Of a stretch of DNA of 64,000 nt, positions 13,001 to 25,000 are shown piece after piece. Under the pieces are notes generated by a model, which searched no databases, was not told the DNA's origin, and saw nothing but the letters and a program-made list of their open reading frames with translations. How positions within the stretch are numbered: position 1 is the first letter of the stretch; every line of letters starts with the position of its first letter. Position numbers and translations under genes: made by a program. This stretch comes from Branchiostoma belcheri. Lineage: Eukaryota > Chordata > Leptocardii > Amphioxiformes > Branchiostomatidae. The stretch covers positions 3,159,062 to 3,223,061 of the forward strand of contig NW_017802824.1 of assembly GCF_001625305.1 (NCBI RefSeq). The letters run 5' to 3'.

Positions 13001-16000
13001 GGGGAAGGGGCCAGGTGGTTGCTAGAGGGGGTCTAGTGCGACGAGGAAGGCCGTTGTCATCACTGAAAGGGAATGCAACCGGCATGAACATGTTGTCGTG
13101 AGTATGAATCCTAATATATATTTCCATTGCATACTGATATCTGTTAGGCAAAAATGTGATGTGGCTGATGGAAGACAGTTGCTGATGTTTTGTATCATAC
13201 TCATAGACTAGTTCTAGCTATTTACTGGGTGGTACCTCCACAATTAAGAGCTTACCTCTTGTAATAGTTGTATGTATAGTATATGATATTTCAAGGGGTT
13301 CAAGTGTGTTAAAGATAAAGAAATTGTGAAAAATAGCAGGAAATGTCAATATCAGACAGATTTGCCCATCTAGAGTATTTTTTGATTTGCTGTCCTGAAA
13401 TTACATTTACTTTAATTTCTTACTGCCCTTTAAAGCCAGTCCCAGCATGTAATGTAGGGAAGCAACAAAGGTTCTCCAGTTCTCTGTGTCCTTGGCTGTT
13501 TTCTGGATCAGGGTTGGACAAGTTTTAAAAAATCCACTTGCCCGAACAAGTAGTTTCACTTGCCCTGGGCAATTGGGCAATATAGGACAGGAGTCCACCC
13601 CCAAAAAAGTCTAAAGGTTAATAGAGTCGGTCGGAAAACAGGAAACACAACATTTTTTTTTCTAGGCCTAAGGATAATTAGTTTCCATGCATTGCATTCT
13701 AAAATTGCAAATTGGATGCCTTTAAACTCAGTGCTGTCTGTTTTCTGATTCCAGCAGCGCTCGTGTTAACCTGGGCGATCGCTGTGACCAAACACCAACA
13801 AACTCGCCTCAGAAACAAGGGTTTCAGGATGAGTTCTCTAGACACCTTCAGGAGAAGAACAGGAACAGGACAGCTCCCAGGGTTGAGGCTAGGACAGCTG
13901 CCATGGCCAGGGGCGAGACTAGGACAGCCGCTGAAGAGATGAGACAAGTACTCGGCAGTCCGTCTCGCCTGGGTGCCTGGAAACATGCAGATGTACCGAG
14001 GTAGGTCACGTGTTGGGCTATTGAGTTTGAGTTTATTTAGGATCCACATGTGGCGTCTGTGTGGTGTAGTGGTAGAGCATCTGACTGTCAAGCAAGAAGA
14101 CCCAGGTTCAATCCCCAGGGTTGGACCCTTGGGAAAGGCACTTAACACATATTTTCCCCCTCAGTTAGAGGGATCCTGGGCCCTACTAGGGTTTGGGTTG
14201 GCATTAGGAAGAGCATCTAGTCGTAGGAAACCGTGCTTTAGTTTAAAAAAAGACTTGCACTTGATACAAGCACATCTAACCCAGAGTTTTGGGGAAAAAT
14301 ATGTTAAACTGGATAGCGAGCGAGAGAGAGAGACACTTTTAGCATCCATGTACACGACAGTAACTATGATTAACATGTATTGATGCCTTTTTAAAATCAT
14401 TGTTTACATGTTTGTCCAGCAGTACTACCGCATCCAGTTCTACACAGGTAAACGGGGAGACCAGTCAGGATACTCAGAAAGGTACAGCAGCTGCAGAATT
14501 ATTCAATTCACATGTTTTCTCTTTCCAATTTTTTTTTGTTGGATTATAGTGTTAGAAATACCCATCTGCTGTCCTCACTTTGCATAGGCATTTTCAATAT
14601 CGCTGAAGAAAAATGAAGCAACCAGCAATTTTGCAGACTGAAAAAATCAGTCTAGGGGTTCAATGTTGTTTAAGAGCTTTGGTGTTTACTACTGACTGTA
14701 CATGTATAATATACAACAGTTAGTATGCATTTTTCAAACTACAAAATGTTTACAACATGCAATTTTGCATATGCCATGGGTTTAGATCTGGAGTTTTAAA
14801 TGTGTACTTGCAGAAAGTATTTTGAAATTGCAGGACATTTTTGTTTTGACATTGTGGAATATTGCAGGTCACTGAAGAAAGTATTTCTACCACTTGATAA
14901 ATTTTCTTTCTTTTTCCTGCTCAGAAGCCTCAGCGGCAGAGTCGGGAACAGAGAAGAAGGAGGCAGACTCTACAGAAGGAGGAGATGAAGTAAGACTTCC
15001 AATTATGGTCATTGACCTTGACCAGATGTCTGTCGCCAATGGTAACTGGTGCTGCAGCAGACACCCTGTGGTGTTGAATTACATTATGTAGCAAGTTGCT
15101 GGACAAGTTTGGAGGGGCTGGACAGTACATGTATATACAATGTTATCATAATGTATTATAAATGTGTTTGTGTAAAAATAAACAGGGTAGTTTGTAAAGC
15201 AAGACCATGTAAAGGTTTAAACATTATGCATTCACTTATTTTTACAAATGTTGCCATAATTTTGGTGTTCTGTTTATGAATGTTTCCAGGCCGAGGAGGA
15301 AGCTAAGATCGCGTTTTTGTGCATGAACTGCGGAAACTCCACGTACAACCCCGACCACTGTAACAGCTGCGGGAAGAACAAGCTTCAGAAGGTGAACTCC
15401 AGCCACGACCCCCTCAAACCTCGACCCCGCGCCCCCCTCTCCAGGAGGGGGATACAGCCCTCAGACTTCTACAAGGATAAGATGGCCAGGTTTTCCAACA
15501 TCTACTCGCCAACAACAAGCACTGTGACCTACTCCAGAACTGCCGCAGATAAAACAACGACTCAACAACGACTCTATCAACCAGTGACAAGAAGGAACAC
15601 CAGGAATGCAGGCAGACCTTTAGGGAGAACACGAGTCTCACAAAAAGGTATGGTAGGATTTTAACTGTCTTTGAAAAGTTTGTTTTGGAGTAGAAATTGG
15701 ATTATTACTAACTTAGTACAGTAATCATCCTAAATTGACAAAATACAAATCCCTTTCCACACCTTTTGTATGTGGTTTTAACTTGATTTTTCTTGTTCAA
15801 AATATTACATTTGAATTGTGATTAAAAGCAATGTAACATTGTTTGAATCTCATGCAAAACACAGAATCTGAGTAAATGGCATGCTGCAATTGCATATGGC
15901 TAGTATGTACTATGTATTGGAGTAGCTTTAGCAAGTATGGTGTGTTTTTATTATTTCTAAAGTCAATAGTTCATCGATCAAGTTTTACTTCTAACTTCAA

Positions 16001-19000
16001 ATCTTATATTTTACATTTGCAGAAGTCCCAGAAGTTGTTCTGATCAGTGATGATGAGGACGACCCACCCAAGCCTGCCGTCCAATCAGAGTCCAGCCCTG
16101 CCTCGCGGCCTGGCTCTGGTGCCAACACACCTCTACCTGAACCTGAGAACAGACATGGGACTGGACAGGTCAGCTGGAGGCTGGGGGTGTATTAGTTTTT
16201 AGCTGGACTGTCATAAATTTTGATAAATTTAAAAGTGTTCTGGCCCAAGTGATAACTACCCATATCTAACGGTTATCAAACTGTTTTCCAAAAGTTCCTT
16301 ACAATAATTAGAATTTGCTTTGAATTACAAAATTGCACATGTCAGAATTACATTAATTTTTCTTGTAAAACTCATGTAGATGTTCTTTTACAAGTGTGTG
16401 CTTATGTGTTATAGAAATTTGTACTACAGCTTAATATACTAAGTTTACAATTCCTAATCCAGTGCCCAACTGGGCAGTTTGAAAATTATGATAAAAACTC
16501 TATTGCAATCATTATTATTTTGAGATCTTTATTTGCAATCAGATACAGATTTATTTACATGTAAACTAAAACTAAAATTATAGACAACAAAACATATTTG
16601 AAAGAAAAAACTAATCATGAACACTATTTGTGTGTATTCTTGATGAATTTTTTTTTTCTGTTTATGGAAACAGCCCAACGGGGCCCCAGTTTGGAAATGT
16701 GACCATTAGTATCTATTAAATAATTATTGTAATTTGACAGGATTTCAAGTCAGAAGCTGACTCTACACAACAGAGAGAAGCATCAGAGTCACCAGTGCCG
16801 CCAAAAGCCAGGGCTTTCATCACTGATCAGCAAATGAGCACAGCTGTTCTTATAGTCCGTGCCATTCGGATAGGCTCCCGCCTGGTCCAGCCATGTGAGG
16901 CCATCAACTTTAGTGTGGAGAAAGGCATCCATTTCAAGGTGGAAGGTAGGATGGAATTCTTACAAACTGAGTGAGCATTTATAGGCATCTGATGCAAGTT
17001 CAGAATGGCAAAACAAATACTCTGGATTAGGAGAAATCTGTCTTGTATGGACAAAACAAACCATGTGAGATGTCCCTTTATTTTTTGGTACCACCAATAA
17101 AATTATACATTTTGTACCTGAAGTTATAAAGTTTTGAGGGATGGATATCAAGTGAGTGAGTAAGTGAGTGAGTGAGTGAGTGAGTGAGTGAGTGAGTGAG
17201 TGAGTGAGTGAGTGAGTGAGTGAGTGAGTGAGTGAGTGGTAGAGTGAGTGAGTGAGTGAGTGGGTGAGTGAGTAAGAAAGTCATTATTCAGTTATACCAC
17301 TTACTGCTTTCACAGCTTTTTTTGTTACATGACCTCCTTGACAGCTCAGGTGATTTTTGTCACATGACCTCCTAGACAGCTATTTCCTGTGCATGATAAA
17401 GAAGGGGATTGCAAAAGAAGATTTAAAATGGGTTACATTGCATCGGTATCCAAATTATGACATTTTACACAATATCTGAATATTTCATGGATTTCAGAGG
17501 TCTCTGAATTCTTGTTCAAGCCTTGAATGTGATTTTTGCCTTCTTGGTATGTGGTAGGTCACAGTTTTGAGCTTCAGTCTGAGGACTTAGTACAGAGTGT
17601 GGCACACTTCGGCAACAGTGCACCCTTCATCCAGCTGTCAGTCACTCCCAAGGTCGGCCTAGCCATACGCAGTCGCTTCCGCTTCAAGAAGAAAGAAGGC
17701 ATGGACTGGTTTGATCCTGGCAGTTCAGGTAAGATTACAACTTACTAGTGGGGCATTTTTGCAGCAAAAGTTGAAATATTTCAATTAAAAAAATGACAAA
17801 TACAAAGTTATATTTCCATAACATTTTTCTGGGTCAGTATGAAATTGACTTGACAATATTTTACCCCAATATCAGGTGTATGCCATAAAAGCTGATACAA
17901 GTATTCAACGGTGGTTGCTGTTAGGATTATTGTTTGCATGGCACTGCCATCATTTCATGATTTTGAGGAAGCCTTGGTACCCTCCCCTCCCCTGAGTGTA
18001 TAGTGAACGAGCCCCGGGCAGGGTCACAGAAAGTAGGGCATCCGGGGCAGACAGGTTTTCCCAAGGGTTTCCAGGAATGTGGGCAGAGATGTGGGTCTGC
18101 AAACAGAGCTGGGAGACATTCCTGTGGACACTTCATGCCTGTGGACAAAATTACTGTACAATTCCTAGAATCCTTGCAAACTGCACACAATACTGTACCA
18201 TTAGGCTCCTCCCTGAGACGTCGCCAAAAAAGTATTTTGACACTGACCAAACAATGCTTGTCTCCCCACTAGATGCAAGTGAGAAGTACATCCTGCTCCT
18301 GTTGCACACTCCTGTGACACAGAAAGAAGCTGACACCCTGAGGTTCCTGCTGCAGACCTTCTCCTCCCATCCTGACAGGGGCTTTATAGAGATCAGGGAT
18401 AAGGAGGAGGCCAACAACGTTCTCTTGGCACTGGAGGTTAAAGAACCTCTGCAAAAGGTAGAGTGGAGGGGAGATTTAACTTGCATCTACTATGAACTTC
18501 CAACTATGTTTCTAGTGTCTATAGTGTATAGTGAAATGCCCAAGCTAGACATATGAATTTGTTGTACAATACAGATCTTGAATAATTTCCCATCTATACA
18601 CATACAAATTATCATCAAAAGTCGTGCAAAATGTGTGTGGCGAAAAGCCTTGCATTACTGGATTAAAACTTTAGGAAAAGCTGACTAAAAGACTAAAAAG
18701 CTGCACATTTCTAAATGAAATTGTGTTCATTTCTCATGTGCATGTAAAACACATGTACTGTGTAGTTGTTCCTGTAGTCTCATTTAGTTTTGCATTTTTG
18801 TTAGCCACATTTGATTGATTGACATTCGATTCACACAAATTTTGCATAAAGCTTAAACCATGCGTTACATGACTTTGACACAGCTTTCAATCACAAGTTA
18901 AACATGAGCTACATGTACATGACTTTTGCATAACAAAAAAATGAATGAGTTAAATCTGTGTGTAAAATGCATGGAAGGGAAGTCAATCGAGATCTTTACC

Positions 19001-22000
19001 ATACAAATGTTTTCCAGCCATTCCAGTGCAAACTCAAAAGTATTATAAAAACACTTGCAGTGGTGTTGCCATCTTCCTTTTACCTCTGTGTGCTGTGGTT
19101 GAAGTGTTCTCTCTTTACTCTCTTTCCTCCAACTTCTTCATTAAAACAGTCTGAGAAAACCACTTTCATCACTACACAGTCAGTGCTGATGTCGTCCAAA
19201 CCACCCGCAACCCTCCAGATCACATCCACCGTGGGCCAGGGACCGTCCAGTATATCCCACAGGCAGTCTCCCGTACCTAGGGGACCGCCCATTGTACCCG
19301 GGGGGCAGTCTGACAAAGTCAGAACCAGTCAGAGGAAGACTGTTCATGAACACAGGATGTCCCTATCAGAAACGAGTAGTAGATCAAGCTCCCCTCTGTA
19401 TCATCATGATCAGGAGGAGGAGGACAAAGATGGGTTTGTTGGGCCTGTCACCAAGTAAGTTGATAAGTGTTGCAAATGTAGATAAGTGTTTTTTTTAGCT
19501 AGCCTGATTTTGTTCTGTCCTCTCAATTTTGTTTGATATAGCATTAAGAAATCTTGAAATCTTGACCCTCTGAAATACTATTTCTTGTATTTTGAGGGTC
19601 AAATTTTGCCGGGAGACTAAGCTTAGTTTAAGAACACCTGTTTCCGTACCCTTACGCACTGTTTTTTGTCCATCAAAGATGATGGATTGGGCAAAATTTG
19701 TATTTGTCATGAATTGTACATGTAAATTCCGTCAAATAGCAGACAAATACTGGCTAGAACACTGCGGTAGATAGAGAAATAAGTATGTCCAAAATGTTGG
19801 GTTTTTTTTCTTCGCAAGTCAGTACATGTACATGTACATGTATGTACCAGTGGTAACNNNNNNNNNNNNNNNNNNNNCGGCCTCTGGTGGGATCACCGTG
19901 ACAACAGAAGACCTCTGGTGTCTCAGGGATGGGGAGTTCCTCAACGATGTCATCATAGACTTCTATCTCAAGTGAGGGGCTTTTTCTAAGACTTACGCAA
20001 GTCATGTATCACTTTCTGTGTAACATATCAGTTGTAAATTATGACTCTTAGGCTTCATATCTGGCAATATGATAATCGCACAAAAAGTCTGTTGTTAAAG
20101 TAAAAAAGTTAAACGTCTGTTCAACTTGTTCCCTATCAATGGGGTTGGACCTTGAACTTCTAATAATTTTCAATAACCATAAAACAGTGATATCTTCTGG
20201 TGCAAGTACATGTATGCTTGTGTGGTTGTAGACACTGGTTATACATCATACTCAAAACATTTTCAAATCCTATATATAAAATTTAGGACATGAATGCATC
20301 AATGATATGTCATTTATACACTTTTAAGAATAACAAGAGATAAGAAGAGATGATATTGTAGTTCCCACTGCTGAGCAGTTCCCTCTTGTTCCCTCCTTTT
20401 TGTACATGTAGGTACCTGGTGAACGCTGTCCTTAGTGAAGATGACAGGAAACGTACTCACATCTTCAGCTCCTTCTTCTACAAACGTCTGATGCAGAGGG
20501 ACCACATACGCACCAGATCTGAGGACAACATGCATGCCTCGTAAGTCTGAGATAATGCATAGAGTGTACATGTACAAGACTCAAAATGCTTTTTCTGCAT
20601 GCCTGCAACAGTGCAGGTACATGTAATACTGAAAATTACCTGACCAGCCATACATGTGTACAAATGTACATATACCCAGTACATGGACCAGGGCAGGTTA
20701 GGTTCAATGTACAGGTAGACATCAGAAATACAGTGTACAGCTTCATGTTTACCTGCACTAACCTGCATATATGCAGGTGGGATTTCGAGCTAATAAATGC
20801 AAGGATTTTACCTTGACAGTTTCCCTTTGTCTTTGTGTGGAGTAGAGTGTTTCTTACTTTTCATTATGGGTTCACCACACCACGAAGTGGTGGTGAACCC
20901 ATATTGCTTTTTCTGATGTTTCTTCTCCTCCTTCTTCTCCTCCTTCTTCTCCTGCCATTTTTTAAATGGATTCAGCTTCTTCATTTTAGGGCCTAAGGTC
21001 CTGAAATTTGGTATGGAGGTACAGTGGGCAAATACCCCTAGGCGTTTTTTTAAATTTTTGTGATACAGGCTTTTAGAATGGTTTTATTTGAGTTTTTTGG
21101 CTGTGTTATAGCAAATGTATTACTGTGTTAGTGTGCCGTGTTTACCACGTCTGGGCATGAGTCATCACAATGGAATGCAGGGCATCAACCAATAGGCATG
21201 CAGCTTTCCTCTATACTTCTTGCTGATTGGCTGTTGGGATTTAACTTGATTAACACCTGCACAGAGCATTTCCACCTGCACAGAGCATTTCTTGCTGATT
21301 GGCTGTTGGGATTTAACTTGATTAACACCTGCACAGAGCATTTCCATACTGACAGTATGTCTTTATTCAAGTGTTTTGGTAGGTATTTCAAGCTTTTCTG
21401 CTCCAGCATTGGAATGCGGGGCATGAACATTTTTTTTTTATTTTGAAAATCAACAGTTTGCATTATGCAATTTAAAATCCTAACCAATAAAGTAGGGAAT
21501 AGCTATCCAATTGTTGTTTTAGTTGTATGTTACTTCATATTATAGTTATATCAATGTAAATCATTGTTTTCCCTTGTGTTTCTCATTCTTTCCCTGCCAT
21601 GTGGTAAAATGTGGTGAACCCATCGCTTTATTTGCTCCAAAGCAAATAATGGCCTTTCTAGTTATCTATGTTCTATTCCACAGCCCTATCTACAGAAGAC
21701 ACAGCCGGGTAAAGACTTGGACAAGGCATGTCGATCTGTTCTCCAAGGACTTTGTCATCGTGCCCATCAATGAAAAGTAAGTCTAAATGTAGTCTTAGCA
21801 CAATTTAAATGTATAAGGCAACTTAAGTTGGCATTTCAAAAGAGATGTCAATAAAGAAAGCTGCAGTCTACCAACATAATTGGCCTCTCAAAATGGAGGA
21901 AAATATATAGAATTTCAGAGGGTCAAATTTTCAAAATGAGATTGACAAAAAAGAAAATTGAGATGACTGAAAAATTTCAGGCTCGCTAGCACACTGCTTG

Positions 22001-25000
22001 AAACTAGTTTAAACATCAACTGCTCTTTCCAGTTTTGATAAATTAATAACATATTAATATTTACTAATAAATGAATATTTTAACTATGAGTTATTTTTTC
22101 TCTCTGCACTAGTGCCCACTGGTACCTTGCAGTTGTCTGTTTCCCTGGACTAGACAAGGAGGATCCATATCCAACAGTGGTGCCCCGGCTCACCCGACCT
22201 ACCACCCCTGACCTGGACCCTCCATCCCGACCTTCGACCCCTCACCCTCCCACCGCTGGCTCTTCCACCCGACCTTCGACCCCTGCTTCAAATCCAGAAC
22301 AAACCACGCAACAATCCACGGAGGAAGTTGGGTCTAGTTTACAGCAGAGTTGTCAGAGTCAGGAGGGAGCAGAGATCACAAGTGACAGAACTGTGCCCTC
22401 CTCCTCTCAGTCTTCATCAACGTCATTGGAAGGACAGGCAGACAGTGACAGCTCACAGGACTCCAGTACTAAAGGTTAGCATTGGCTCTTATTTAAAGGC
22501 ACCCAAATGATTTCATGTCACAGTAAAACTGGATTTCTGGTCAAAGTAAAACTGGCAGATACATCAGTGAAGGTTAGACATCGAGGTAGTATGATACGCC
22601 AAAAAGCAGTTACTCAAGCAACTTGATACTATTTTGGAAACGGTCAGACATTTCAGGTAGCATCCACAACCTTTCATCAGAGTCACTGCTTTTTGGCTTA
22701 AAACTGTCAGACTCTTTTTTTTTATTAAAGGCACCCAAAGTGATTTCAGGTCACAGTAAAACTGGATTTTCAAAGTCAATTTTCTGGTAATTTTTTTTAC
22801 ATAGCAAGTTAAATCAACCCTATCCCACAGCATACTCAGATATCTGTGAGGCAAAAATTTGATGTTGCTGACTGAAAATGGTTGTTTTGTATTGTAGAAT
22901 GGTTCTAGCTACTTATTGGTGGTGGAAGTATGAAATGATGACAAAATGTGCTAAGAATTTTTTTTCAGTAAATGTGAATATCAAACAGAATTCCTCATCC
23001 TCAAGATTTTCTCATGTTTAACTTTTTATCACATTGTGCAATGAAAAACCTGGTATCATTACTGCTTTGTATGATTTTCTTATATTCTGTAATCATAATA
23101 CTATTTCTAATAGTAGGACATAAGGCATCTCCTTGACTATATTTTTTTTTCTTATTCATGATTCATGCAGGCATACAGACAGAACCTTTGACATTAGAAC
23201 AGATAGAAGCAGCATTTGCCAGCCAGCTTCAAGAAGAGACCAGACTCGGGTGTCTGCAATCTAGCAGAAAATGCCAGGAAAACTTGGAGCAAAAACTCTC
23301 CCCAAGATCAAGACGCTCACCAAGAAAAGACTCCACTTCTCAACAATCTACTCCCAACAAAAGGAACTCACCGAGAAAGAAAACTGAAGAAAGTCTGAAG
23401 AACGATTCAAGACAATCTCTTGACAGTAACGATGTAAGAAATAGTGTAAGTACAACGTCACCAAGGAAGAAGTTGAAATTTCCTGATGCAGAGAAGGAAA
23501 GAACGGGAAGTACAGAGAAAATGGACGTTGATGAGGACCAGAGGGAAGGAGTGAGTGAAGGAGAGAAGGATAAGATGGAAATAGAGCAGTCCACAGCTGA
23601 GAGAAGAAAAGAAGAAATGCAGGGAGAACCTATGGAAACAGAGGATGGAGTTGAGAGAAGTTGTCCTGAAGTAAGTATTATCATCATTTCTCTCAGTATG
23701 TACAATCATGAAATAACTTAAACTGTCTTCTTGTTACGTCGATGAAGGTTAGACATCCAGGTAATATGATACGCCAAAAAGCAGTTACTTAAGCAACTGG
23801 ATATGATTTTGAAAACGTCAGACGTTTCAGCTAGTATCCACTAGCTTTTGTCAGTGACTGAGAGACCAGAGGGGAAATGCAGGTTTATAAGCACAAACTA
23901 TTGATTGATATGCAAATAAAGTGAAGACAAATTTTTGGAAGTCGAAAAAGGAACAAAAGGCAGAGAAGTCAAGACAAGATAATGTCTTCTTGTAACAGTT
24001 ATTATGATTACCAAGAATGACTTCAAGGCAGATACAAACTCAAAGTTATGTTATGAAATCTGTTGCTTGGGGATTTGGTTATATAAAAACAATATACATG
24101 TAGAGAAAAGAAGTATAGCCATTTTGATGCCATTTTATTGTTGTGTTGTGTTGTGTAGACATCAGCCAGTGCAATAGACACAACCAAGCAGGGGTCACAT
24201 GATCAGACCATGATGGATGACTCAGCCTCTGACCAATCAGCATCCGCCACGTCGGACCAATCACAACCAGCCATTTCCATCAGAAGAAGGTGCATGTTAA
24301 CTTGTGTTTTCATAGTGACCAGAATGCTACTTACTTACTGGGACTGTTTTTTTTTACCTCTGGGGAAGGAGATATTGACTAATTGTTCTGTGGGAAGGTA
24401 CTGTTTTTGGTTGTGTTTGTACATGTATGTTCACAGCTACATTTGTACAAAATATATAACTCATGGTGAGTTTCTTTGATTTTCGGTATTTGATTAGTTT
24501 TTGGGGTCTAGATGATGTGTTTTGTTTCTTTTTTTTCTTAGTTTATATCTGTGTTCTCAGGTAACAAAATGAAATAATTTGACACTCCTGCACTGTACAA
24601 TGTACATGTATGTTGGATGGTATCATCTTTAAACAACTGTTTAAGGCTATGTTTATTTCATGAAGTCTTTTTTCTCTCCCCAGACCTTGCATCCTCCTGT
24701 TTGACTCCCTACGAGGACCCGGCAGGAAACAACATGTTATGAAGAACCTCAGAGAGTAAGTCACCTCCTGTAGACACGTTGGCAGAACGTACTGCACCTG
24801 CGCAAAATCCATAATGTATTGTGCATAGCACTTTGGCAGAACGTCTTATGTAAGGTTGTATTCAACATTTCAAGTATATACTTAGTAAGGCCACACCATC
24901 TTAATTTCATGGATGACATCCTCTAAAGACACCCAAACTAGTGTGTGCAGGCAAATAAAAAAAGTGCAGCCCAAAAAAATGCACCTAAACCAGAAGAATA

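Larger units (their letters stand above)
22150..24289 (+). other. SENP6/7 low-complexity insert within the catalytic domain
   Basis: Exons 18 (after the His block), 19 and 20 encode about 310 residues rich in Pro/Ser/Thr, then Lys/Arg/Ser (repeated SPRK-type pieces in 23280-23400), then Glu/Asp/Met, before the RPCILLFD block resumes the protease fold. An insert at this place is typical of SENP6/7. The SPRK/SPRR repeats resemble proline-directed phosphorylation and nuclear-localisation sites. Confidence 0.8.

Noticed and set aside
17078..17284. Minus-strand frame of Leu-Thr-His-Ser repeats
   Set aside because: It is the complement of the GAGT microsatellite.
17996..18272. Open frame extending upstream of SENP6/7 exon 13
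   Set aside because: Homology and phase fit the acceptor at 18271-18272; the upstream part has no similarity to the family and is intronic.
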